Below, in pieces: positions 1 to 6,297 of a stretch of DNA of 11,597 nucleotides (position 1 is the stretch's first letter; each line of letters opens with the position of its first letter). The stretch covers positions 1 to 11,597 of the forward strand of contig URNE01000032.1 in NCBI GenBank assembly GCA_900549045.1, read 5' to 3'. Origin of the DNA: an uncultured bacterium (GTDB lineage Bacteria; Verrucomicrobiota; Lentisphaeria; Victivallales; UBA1829). The notes under the pieces are model-generated. The model did not search any database and was not told the DNA's origin. It saw only the letters and a list, made by a program, of their open reading frames with translations. The translations under genes were made by a program, and so were the position numbers.

Positions 1-976
1 AGGCGCAGCGATTTCCGCGGTCCGGATTGACGGCGTTTCCCATGAATTCGCAACGATTCCCTGTGTTGTTGAAGATGTCACCGAGATTGTTTTGAATCTC
101 AAAAGAGTCAAGCTGAATCTTCACGGAGAGGCTCCCAAACTTCTTGAAATCAAGAAAAACAAGGCCGGCGAAGTCACCGCTGCCGATATCGTCTGCGACG
201 GTACCGTTGAGGTCCTCAATCCCGAGCAGGTCATCTGCACCCTTGACAAGGATGTTCCGTTCCGTGCGGAAATCGAAGTCTCCAAGGGCCGCGGATGGGT
301 CCCGGCGGAAAAGAACAAACGCCCCGACCACCCGCAGGGAACAATCGTGATCGACAGTCTGTTCAGCCCCGTCACCCATGTCCGCTACCAGGTCGGCGCC
401 GCCCGTGTCGGCGAAGAAACCGAAATGGACAGCCTGGTCATGGAGATCTACACCGACGGACGAATCTCCGCCAAAGACGCCATCGAAAAGGCCGCCAAGA
501 TCCTGAAGGATCATCTCAGACCCTTCATGGGTTCGCAGGCCAGCGATGACGACACGCTGTCGACCATCAGCGACGAGGACCAGAAGCTCTTCAAGATTCT
601 CTCGCAGAATGTTGAAGTCCTCGACCTCTCCGTCCGCGCTATGAACTGCCTGAACAATGCGAACATCAAGACTCTCGCCGAGCTCTGCATCAGAACCGAG
701 AACCGGATGCTCAAATTCCGCAACTTCGGCAAGAAGTCCCTTGACGAAATCAAGGAAAAACTGCACGGCATGAACCTCTCTCTGGGCATGACCTTCAGCG
801 AGGAACTCGTCAATGCAATTCAGGCGGAAGCGGATCGCGTGAACAACGCGAACGGCAACAACGCCGGCAACGGCAATGCCGAAGGCGGCGAAGGCGCCGA
901 GGGCGAAGGCGAAGAAGCCGATGCCCAGAACGAAAACAATAATTCCACTCCCAAAAAAGAAGAAGAGGAGGCCTGA
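1..976 (+). CDS. rpoA: DNA-directed RNA polymerase subunit alpha (5'-truncated by window edge)
   Basis: Alpha subunit of RNA polymerase: the N-terminal domain dimerises and nucleates assembly of the beta and beta' subunits, and the C-terminal domain contacts UP-element DNA and activators. The reading frame is open from base 2, with no start codon in the window, and already reads VRIDGVSHEF followed by EDVTEIVLNLK, which is conserved alpha N-terminal domain sequence; roughly the first 60 residues are missing. A TTG at 92 is internal, not a start. Bases 290-510 encode the end of the N-terminal domain (GWVPAE, TDGRISAKDAIEKAA). The C-terminal domain at about 600-795 has the DNA-binding helix pattern VRAMNCL and the GKKSLDEIKEKL hairpin, ending LSLGM. 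After it comes an unusual tail of about 44 residues (842-973), rich in Asn, Gly and Glu and ending in a run of acidic residues. rplQ follows after 6 bases, the standard ribosomal operon order. Confidence 0.97.
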   Translation, partial: GAAISAVRIDGVSHEFATIPCVVEDVTEIVLNLKRVKLNLHGEAPKLLEIKKNKAGEVTAADIVCDGTVEVLNPEQVICTLDKDVPFRAEIEVSKGRGWVPAEKNKRPDHPQGTIVIDSLFSPVTHVRYQVGAARVGEETEMDSLVMEIYTDGRISAKDAIEKAAKILKDHLRPFMGSQASDDDTLSTISDEDQKLFKILSQNVEVLDLSVRAMNCLNNANIKTLAELCIRTENRMLKFRNFGKKSLDEIKEKLHGMNLSLGMTFSEELVNAIQAEADRVNNANGNNAGNGNAEGGEGAEGEGEEADAQNENNNSTPKKEEEEA

Positions 977-982
977 TAAATC

Positions 983-1414
983 ATGCGTCACCTTAAACAT
1001 ACCGCCAAGCTGGGCCGCAACTGCGGTCACAGAAAAGCGCTGCTGGTGAACCTCGCCTGCTCCATCATCGAGCACGAACAGGTTCAGACCACCATCCCGA
1101 GAGCGAAGGAAGTCCGCCGCCTCGTCGATCGTCTCATCTCGTTTGCCAAAAAGGGCACCGAGCACCACCGCAGACTCACGATCGCCAAGCTCAAAGTCAA
1201 CACGCCTTCCGACAAGGCCCAGACCAAGAAGCTTGTCGTCGAAAAGCTGTTCTCCGATCTCGCTAAGCGCTTTGAGAAGAGAAACGGCGGCTACACCCGC
1301 ATCATCCGCACCGGTTACCGTATCGGTGACGGCGCGGAAGCCTGCCTGATTCAGCTCGTCGAGGCCGATGCTCCGGCAGCCGCTGAAGAGAAGAAAGAAG
1401 AAGCCGCGAACTAA
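983..1414 (+). CDS. rplQ: 50S ribosomal protein L17 (bL17)
   Basis: Component of the large ribosomal subunit located near the peptide exit tunnel. The product is 143 residues, against about 127 in E. coli. The core is canonical: it starts MRHLKHTAKLGRN, continues with HRKALLVNLACSII, and carries GGYTRI at residues 102-107, ending near LIQLVEAD at about residue 128. The remaining 15 or so residues form an Ala/Glu/Lys tail (PAAAEEKKEEAAN) that explains the extra length. The start is supported by AGGAGG at 966-971, which lies inside the end of rpoA, and by the family N-terminus beginning exactly at this Met. It is the last gene of the rpoA operon: a perfect hairpin terminator follows 31 bases after the stop codon. 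Confidence 0.98.
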   Translation: MRHLKHTAKLGRNCGHRKALLVNLACSIIEHEQVQTTIPRAKEVRRLVDRLISFAKKGTEHHRRLTIAKLKVNTPSDKAQTKKLVVEKLFSDLAKRFEKRNGGYTRIIRTGYRIGDGAEACLIQLVEADAPAAAEEKKEEAAN

Positions 1415-1445
1415 TCCGCCCTTCTCTTTCCGATCCCGATTCACG

Positions 1446-1471
1446 AAGCCCCGACCCGTTCGGGGCTTTTT
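1446..1471 (+). terminator. Intrinsic terminator closing the rpoA-rplQ operon
   Basis: Perfect 9-bp inverted repeat (AAGCCCCGA at 1446-1454 and TCGGGGCTT at 1460-1468) with a 5-base loop, running into five T residues at 1467-1471. It lies directly after rplQ and separates the ribosomal operon from metK. Confidence 0.93.
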
Positions 1472-1556
1472 CATAATCTCGAAAAAAATCTTTTTAAAGA
1501 ATGCCCCGGATTGCAAAATAAAAATCTTCTTTTCCGGAATAGTTTGCATTTTCTAT

Positions 1557-1585
1557 TTGAATCTTGACTGTTTCAGTGATAGATT
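1557..1585 (+). promoter_or_regulatory. Candidate sigma70-type promoter for metK operon
   Basis: TTGAAT at 1557-1562 and TAGATT at 1580-1585 are separated by 17 bases, each matching 4 of 6 consensus positions, and a TGn extended -10 element sits at 1577-1579. The surrounding 1475-1620 region is clearly more AT-rich than the flanking genes. Transcription would begin near 1592, leaving a leader of about 40 bases. An overlapping TTGACT at 1564 has no -10 box at suitable spacing. This is a consensus match read by eye. Confidence 0.5.
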
Positions 1586-1619
1586 ACCGGGAATTATAAA
1601 AACGCAAACAACTCAAACC

Positions 1620-1625
1620 AAGGAG
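1620..1625 (+). promoter_or_regulatory. Ribosome binding site deciding the metK start
   Basis: AAGGAG lies 6 bases before the ATG at 1632. The reading frame is open upstream to 1368, but that extension overlaps rplQ, crosses the terminator and has no family similarity, so this site fixes the true start at 1632. Confidence 0.9.
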
Positions 1626-1631
1626 TTTTCA

Positions 1632-2831
1632 ATGAGCAAGATTCGCGCAGAACACATTTTTACTTCGGAATCGGTTTCCGAAGGGCATCCCGACAAAGTT
1701 TCCGATCAGATCTCCGATGCGATCCTCGACGCCTGCCTGGCTCAGGATCCCGAGAGCCGCGTGGCTTGTGAAACTCTCTGCACAACCGACCTCGTTGTCG
1801 TTTCCGGTGAAATCACCACCAAGGCGAAAGTCAACTGGGAGGCCGTCGTCCGCGGTGTCGTCGCCGATATCGGCTACACCTCCGCCGACATCGGTTTCTC
1901 CGCAGAGTCCTGCAAGGTCTTCATCTGCATCCACTCCCAGTCCGGCGACATCTCCCAGGGCGTGACCGAGGGCGAAGGTCTCTTCAAGGAACAGGGCGCG
2001 GGCGACCAGGGCATGATGTTCGGTTATGCCAGCAATGAAACCAAAGAACTCATGCCGGCTACCATCCTCTATTCTCACAGAATTGTCGAGGAACTCGCAC
2101 GTCTCCGCAAGTCCGAACCCGAAAAGTACGGCTATCTCCGCCCCGATTCCAAGAGCCAGGTTTCCATGCTCTACAAGGACGGCAAGCCGGTCAAGGTCAC
2201 CACGGTCGTCGTTTCGCACCAGCACTCCGACGACATGGACATCAACGTTTTCACCCAGGTCGTCAAGGACGTCGTCAAGAAGGTGATTCCCGCTGAATTC
2301 CTCAATGACGACATCCAGTACTATGTGAACCCGACCGGACGCTTCGTCATCGGCGGACCGAACGGCGACACCGGCGTGACCGGACGCAAAATCATCGTCG
2401 ACACCTACGGCGGCGTCGGCTCCCACGGCGGAGGCGCCTTCTCCGGAAAAGACCCCTCCAAGGTTGACCGTTCCGCTGCTTACATGTGCCGTTACATTGC
2501 CAAGAACATCGTTGCCGCCGGACTCGCCGACAAGTGCGAAATCCAGGTCGCTTACGCAATCGGCGTGGCGAAGCCGCTCTCCATCAACGTCGACACTTAC
2601 GGAACGGGAAAGATCCGCAACGACGCCGATCTCGAAAAGGTCGTGGAGAAAGTCTTCGATCTCCGCCCGGCGGCGATTCTCGCGAAACTCGATCTGAAGC
2701 ATCCGGCAAAGAACGGCTGGGCATATCGCCGGACCGCCGCGTACGGACATTTCGGCCGTGCCGGATTCCCCTGGGAGAAGACCGATATGGTCGACGCTCT
2801 CAAGGCCGCCGCAGCCGAATATCTGAAATAA
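1632..2831 (+). CDS. metK: S-adenosylmethionine synthetase (methionine adenosyltransferase)
   Basis: Cytosolic enzyme that makes S-adenosylmethionine, phosphate and pyrophosphate from methionine and ATP. The product is 399 residues, close to the usual bacterial length. Three signatures are intact: FTSESVSEGHPDK at residues 10-22, with the catalytic His19 (E. coli His14 equivalent) and Mg-binding Asp21; GAGDQG at 122-127; and the P-loop-like GGGAFSGKDPSK at 266-277. The C-terminal RTAAYGHFGR region, also typical, is present. The start is set by the AAGGAG site at 1620, and the N-terminal residues align with the family from there. It is the first gene of a probable operon with the kinase (13 bases downstream) and ahcY. 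No leader long enough for a known SAM riboswitch is evident if the proposed promoter is correct. Confidence 0.98.
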   Translation: MSKIRAEHIFTSESVSEGHPDKVSDQISDAILDACLAQDPESRVACETLCTTDLVVVSGEITTKAKVNWEAVVRGVVADIGYTSADIGFSAESCKVFICIHSQSGDISQGVTEGEGLFKEQGAGDQGMMFGYASNETKELMPATILYSHRIVEELARLRKSEPEKYGYLRPDSKSQVSMLYKDGKPVKVTTVVVSHQHSDDMDINVFTQVVKDVVKKVIPAEFLNDDIQYYVNPTGRFVIGGPNGDTGVTGRKIIVDTYGGVGSHGGGAFSGKDPSKVDRSAAYMCRYIAKNIVAAGLADKCEIQVAYAIGVAKPLSINVDTYGTGKIRNDADLEKVVEKVFDLRPAAILAKLDLKHPAKNGWAYRRTAAYGHFGRAGFPWEKTDMVDALKAAAAEYLK

Positions 2832-2844
2832 GCGGTCCGGACCA

Positions 2845-3858
2845 ATGACATCCGGAAAGAAAAAAATTCTGGGCTTCGGCTCCGCGCTCCTCGACGTTCT
2901 CGCCAACGTCGAGGATGATTATCTGAAGACCATCGGCGGCGAAAAGGGCGGCATGGTGATGATCGATGCGAAAACTGCCGATCATCTCAGCGCCACGCTT
3001 CCCGCCACGCGCAAGGTGGTCGGCGGTTCGGCCGCGAACACGATCGCCGGACTTCAGAAGCTCGGCATGAAAACCGCGTTCCTCGGCAAAGTCGGCGCCG
3101 ATGCGGAGGGCGATTTTTACCGTGCGGAATTTGAACGCATGGGCGGAGATGCTTCCCGCTTCAAAACCGTTGCGGACGTCCGGACCGGACGCTGCATCAG
3201 TCTCATCACGCCTGATTCCGAACGCACGATGCGCACCGATCTCGGCGCCGCGGCGACCTTCAAGGTCACGGAAATCACGGCGGAGGACTTCCGCGGAATC
3301 AGTCACGTTCATGTGGAAGGCTACATGCTCTTCAACATGGATGTTTTTCTGCATGTCCTGAAGCTTGCAAAGGACCATGGCGCAACGGTCAGTCTCGACC
3401 TCGCGTCGTTTGAAGTCGTCCGCATCTTCCGCGACAAGCTCGACGACATTCTCCGCCGTTATGTGGATGTCGTATTTGCAAACGAGGACGAGGCGCGCGA
3501 ATTTCTCGGCGTCAAGGGAGAAATCGATCCGGCGCAGGCGGCGGACGCTCTGCTGGAATTCTGCGGAACCGCCGCCGTCAAGCTCGGCAAACGCGGAGCT
3601 TGCCTCAAGAGCGCGAAAGAAACTGCAACCGTCAGTTCGGAACTTGTGACCGCGATTGACACCACGGGTGCGGGTGACCTCTGGCAGGCCGGCTTCCTCT
3701 ATGCGTGGCTCAACGGCTACTCGCTCGAAACCGCCGGAAAAATGGGCGCAATCCTCGGCGCGGAAGTCGTCCAGGTCATCGGCGCGGCAATCCCGCCGTT
3801 CCGCTGGGAACCCATCCGCGCACGCTTCCAGAAGCTCATCTATCAGGATTCAAAATAA
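2845..3858 (+). CDS. PfkB-family sugar/nucleoside kinase, probable adenosine kinase
   Basis: Predicted cytosolic ATP-dependent kinase of the ribokinase/PfkB superfamily, 337 residues, a normal length. Visible motifs are the N-terminal GFGSALLDVLANV with Asp17, the GGSAANT substrate-lid motif at residues 60-66, the NxxE magnesium/phosphate motif at 213-216, and DTTGAGD at 272-278 with catalytic base Asp278. Segments such as GGSAANTIAGLQKLG, TPDSERTM and HVEGYML resemble the bacterial adenosine kinase branch (alphaproteobacterial type) more than ribokinase or fructokinase, from remembered family patterns. The position between metK and ahcY supports adenosine as substrate: phosphorylating it to AMP would pull the reversible AhcY reaction toward hydrolysis. 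The Shine-Dalgarno is weak, so translation may depend on coupling to metK, whose stop is 13 bases upstream. A ribokinase or other PfkB role is not excluded. Confidence 0.8.
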   Translation: MTSGKKKILGFGSALLDVLANVEDDYLKTIGGEKGGMVMIDAKTADHLSATLPATRKVVGGSAANTIAGLQKLGMKTAFLGKVGADAEGDFYRAEFERMGGDASRFKTVADVRTGRCISLITPDSERTMRTDLGAAATFKVTEITAEDFRGISHVHVEGYMLFNMDVFLHVLKLAKDHGATVSLDLASFEVVRIFRDKLDDILRRYVDVVFANEDEAREFLGVKGEIDPAQAADALLEFCGTAAVKLGKRGACLKSAKETATVSSELVTAIDTTGAGDLWQAGFLYAWLNGYSLETAGKMGAILGAEVVQVIGAAIPPFRWEPIRARFQKLIYQDSK

Positions 3859-3869
3859 GGACAGTCTAA

Positions 3870-5387
3870 ATGGCAATGAAATCTGCTGCAGAAAAGACCA
3901 CGGCGAAGAAAACCGCCGCAAAGAAAACGGCTCCGGTGAAAACCGCCGCCAAGAAAGCCCCTGCGAAAAAGGCGGCTCCGTTTACCGATTACAAAGTCCG
4001 CGACATCGGTCTTGCCGAAGCCGGACGCAAGGAGCTCGACATAGCCGAGCACGAAATGCCCGGGCTGATGGCCGTCCGCGCAAAATACGGAAAGAAAAAA
4101 CCGCTCAAGGGCGTCAAGATCATGGGAAGTCTCCACATGACAGTTCAGACTGCCGTCCTGATCGAAACCCTCGTGGAACTCGGCGCCGACGTCCGCTGGG
4201 CCTCCTGCAACATCTTCTCGACGCAGGACCAGGCCGCCGCCGCCATCGCAAAACGCGGAATTCCCGTGTTCGCATGGAAGGGCGAGACCCTCGAAGAGTA
4301 CTGGGACTGCACCCTCCGCGCCATGACCTGGCCCGACGGTTCCGGCCCCGATCAGATCGTTGACGACGGCGGCGATGCAACGCTTCTCATTCACCAGGGC
4401 GTCAAAGCGGAAAAGGATCCGAAGTTCCTCAACCGCAAACCCTCCTGCGAAGAAGAGGGCGTCATCATCAACCTGCTCAAAAAGACCCTTAAAGAGGATC
4501 CGAAGCGCTGGAGCAAGGTTGCAAAGAACGTTCGCGGCGTCTCCGAAGAGACTACCACGGGCGTGCACCGTCTGATCCAGATGGAAGAGCGCGGCGAGCT
4601 GCTCTTCCCTGCAATCAACGTCAACGACTCTGTGACAAAATCCAAGTTCGACAACATCTACGGCTGCCGCCACTCCCTGACCGACGGCATCAAGCGCGCG
4701 CTTGACGTGATGCTCTCCGGCAAGCAGGCCGTCGTCTGCGGTTACGGCGACGTCGGCAAGGGCTGTGCCGAAGCGCTCTCCAACGAACGCGCCCGCGTCG
4801 TCGTGACGGAAATCGACCCGATCTGCGCTCTCCAGGCATGCATGGCCGGCTACACGGTCGCCACGGTTGAGGACGCCCTTCCGACCGCCGACCTCTATGT
4901 CACCACCACCGGCAACTGCCACATCATTACGGCGGAGCACATGTCGAAGATGAAAGATCAGGCGATCGTCTGCAACATCGGTCATTTCGACAACGAAATC
5001 GAAGTCGCCAAGCTCAAAGCCTGGCCCGGCGTCAAGGTCACCGAAATCAAGGGACACGAGTGCCCGGTCCACATGTTCACCTATCCCGACGGCCACAGCA
5101 TCTATCTGCTCGCCGAAGGACGCCTTGTGAATCTCGGCTGCGCGACGGGGCATCCGAGCTTTGTGATGAGCTGCTCGTTCGCGAACCAGTCTCTTGCCCA
5201 GATCGCACTTGCGACCAGGAAGCACGAAGTCAAGGTCTACCGCCTCCCGAAGGAACTCGACGAGGAAGTCGCCGCGCTCCATCTGGAGAAGCTCAACGCC
5301 AAGCTCACGAAGCTGACGAAGGAGCAGGCGGATTACATCGGCGTCAAGGTCAACGGACCGTACAAGCCGGATTACTACCGCTATTGA
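3870..5387 (+). CDS. ahcY: Adenosylhomocysteinase (S-adenosylhomocysteine hydrolase) with Lys/Ala-rich N-terminal extension
   Basis: NAD-dependent cytosolic enzyme that reversibly splits S-adenosylhomocysteine into homocysteine and adenosine, relieving product inhibition of methyltransferases. The product is 505 residues. The conserved enzyme begins near residue 38 (DYKVRDIGLAEAG). It has LHMTVQTAVLIETL, DDGGDAT, EETTTGVH, active-site Lys257 and Asp261 in VNDSVTKSKFDN, the NAD-binding GYGDVGKG at 291-298, and the terminal KPDYYRY whose Lys and Tyr contact NAD of the neighbouring subunit. The roughly 40-residue insertion between DDGGDAT and EETTTGVH marks the long bacterial form. Residues 1-37 are unusual: 11 Lys and about 13 Ala in AKKTAAKKTA-type repeats, like histone H1 tails. 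AAGGA at 3857-3861, overlapping the kinase stop, supports the ATG at 3870; an ATG at 3876 would keep almost all of the tail. Third gene of the SAM-cycle operon. Confidence 0.98.
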   Translation: MAMKSAAEKTTAKKTAAKKTAPVKTAAKKAPAKKAAPFTDYKVRDIGLAEAGRKELDIAEHEMPGLMAVRAKYGKKKPLKGVKIMGSLHMTVQTAVLIETLVELGADVRWASCNIFSTQDQAAAAIAKRGIPVFAWKGETLEEYWDCTLRAMTWPDGSGPDQIVDDGGDATLLIHQGVKAEKDPKFLNRKPSCEEEGVIINLLKKTLKEDPKRWSKVAKNVRGVSEETTTGVHRLIQMEERGELLFPAINVNDSVTKSKFDNIYGCRHSLTDGIKRALDVMLSGKQAVVCGYGDVGKGCAEALSNERARVVVTEIDPICALQACMAGYTVATVEDALPTADLYVTTTGNCHIITAEHMSKMKDQAIVCNIGHFDNEIEVAKLKAWPGVKVTEIKGHECPVHMFTYPDGHSIYLLAEGRLVNLGCATGHPSFVMSCSFANQSLAQIALATRKHEVKVYRLPKELDEEVAALHLEKLNAKLTKLTKEQADYIGVKVNGPYKPDYYRY

Positions 5388-5403
5388 TCTGCGGAATCAC
5401 AGA

Positions 5404-5435
5404 CGGGACGTCGGTTTGCGCCGCGTCCCGCTTTT
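5404..5435 (+). terminator. Probable intrinsic terminator after ahcY
   Basis: CGGGACG at 5404-5410 pairs with CGTCCCG at 5424-5430 (7 bp plus one G-U), followed by four T residues and an AT-rich stretch. The loop is rather large and the T-run short, so some read-through into the next gene at 5453 is plausible. Confidence 0.65.
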
Positions 5436-5452
5436 CATTTTAAAGGTTTTTC

Positions 5453-6208
5453 ATGTTTGATTTTTTCTTCAGCGGATTTTCCGCGTTCGACCTTTCGATG
5501 CTGATTGTTTCGGCGATTCTGATCGGGCTGAACAAAACCGGCATTCCGGGGCTTGGTCTGGTTCCGGTTCTGCTGTTGACGATGGTGTTCCCGACGCGTC
5601 TTTCGACGGGACTTCAGCTTCTGATGCTCTGCATGGCGGACGTCGCCGCAGTCGTCTGGTACCGGCGCAGTGCGAACTGGAAGCTGATTCTGCGTCTGGT
5701 TCCGTCCGCCGCAGTCGGACTCGGGCTGGGAGCAGTTCTGGTTTCGGTTCTGAACGATTATGCCATGGCGAAAGCGATCGGCGCGATCGTGGTTCTGCTC
5801 TGCTGCATCAGCATTGTGCGCGATTATGTGCTGAAAGATAAAACGGTTCCCGCGCATTGGGCCGTCGGTGCGGGCGCCGGTCTTCTTGCCGGGTTCACGA
5901 CCATGGTTGCGAATGCCGCCGGTCCGGTTGCCGCGCTCTATTTTCTTGCCTTGAAACTCGACAAGAAGGAATATGTGGGAACCGGCGCGTGGTTTTTTCT
6001 GATCATGAACTGGACGAAGCTTCCGTGCTTCATCCTTCAGGAGCGGATAACGTATCAGTCGTTCAAAGCGGATCTTGCGATGATTCCGTTCATTCTTCTC
6101 GGCGCGGCGGTCGGGATCCTGTGTCTGAAACATATTTCGCAGGCATGGTTCAACAAAATCGTTCTCGTCTTCTCGATTCTCGCCGGTCTGAAGCTGCTGA
6201 TCTGGTAA
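5453..6208 (+). CDS. TSUP (TauE/SafE) family membrane transporter
   Basis: Predicted inner-membrane permease of 251 residues, a typical length for the TSUP family, whose known members move sulfite, sulfoacetate, thiosulfate or other small organic anions. The product is almost entirely hydrophobic, with about seven or eight membrane segments separated by short charged loops. The first half carries GLNKTGIPGLG (about residues 25-35), the glycine/proline-rich family motif in the first membrane region. The second half repeats the pattern with AGFTTMVANAAGPV, consistent with the two-fold repeat of this fold. AAAGG at 5442-5446 lies 6 bases before the ATG. The gene follows ahcY by 65 bases across a moderate terminator. 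A sulfur-compound substrate would fit the sulfur-amino-acid neighbours, but the actual substrate cannot be read from the sequence. Confidence 0.88.
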   Translation: MFDFFFSGFSAFDLSMLIVSAILIGLNKTGIPGLGLVPVLLLTMVFPTRLSTGLQLLMLCMADVAAVVWYRRSANWKLILRLVPSAAVGLGLGAVLVSVLNDYAMAKAIGAIVVLLCCISIVRDYVLKDKTVPAHWAVGAGAGLLAGFTTMVANAAGPVAALYFLALKLDKKEYVGTGAWFFLIMNWTKLPCFILQERITYQSFKADLAMIPFILLGAAVGILCLKHISQAWFNKIVLVFSILAGLKLLIW

Positions 6209-6232
6209 AATTGCAGGTGTTCGTTTAAAAAT

Positions 6233-6260
6233 TTGCAAAATGGAAAAGGGGATGTATAGT
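6233..6260 (+). promoter_or_regulatory. Candidate promoter for the FabK-like gene
   Basis: TTGCAA at 6233-6238 and TATAGT at 6255-6260 (5 of 6 matches to the -10 consensus) are spaced by 16 bases in an AT-rich gap just after the transporter stop. Transcription would start near 6267, about 30 bases before the start codon, suggesting the downstream gene has its own transcript. Confidence 0.6.
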
Positions 6261-6283
6261 AACCCCGGCCATCGTGTTTCAAC

Positions 6284-6291
6284 AAAGGAGG
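6284..6291 (+). promoter_or_regulatory. Strong ribosome binding site deciding the start at 6298
   Basis: AAAGGAGG, nearly the full anti-Shine-Dalgarno complement, lies 6 bases before the ATG at 6298. The in-frame GTG at 6274 lies upstream of this site and would place it inside the coding region, so 6298 is the start. Confidence 0.92.
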
Positions 6292-6297
6292 AAAACT

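Noticed and set aside
92..94. TTG as start of a short RpoA
   Set aside because: Conserved RpoA sequence continues in frame back to base 2, so the gene simply begins outside the window.
1505..1550. TGCAAA/TTTGCA and CCGGA/TCCGG short inverted repeats upstream of metK, considered as riboswitch stems
   Set aside because: They lie upstream of the best promoter, are short, and show no known riboswitch core.
1368..1631. In-frame N-terminal extension of metK
   Set aside because: It overlaps rplQ, runs through the terminator and promoter, and lacks similarity; the AAGGAG site fixes the start at 1632.
2834..2843. GGTCCGGACC palindrome between metK and the kinase
   Set aside because: A 10-base self-complementary sequence in a 13-base gap; too short and isolated to support an operator claim.
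1629..2906. 425-codon minus-strand frame opposite metK
   Set aside because: Same antisense shadow effect; metK is unambiguous on the plus strand.
3843..5282. 479-codon minus-strand frame opposite ahcY
   Set aside because: Explained by GC-rich codon use of the sense gene; ahcY has all its family motifs and the antisense product resembles nothing.
6274..6297. GTG start giving eight extra residues on the FabK-like protein
   Set aside because: The strong Shine-Dalgarno lies downstream of this codon and is correctly spaced for the ATG at 6298.
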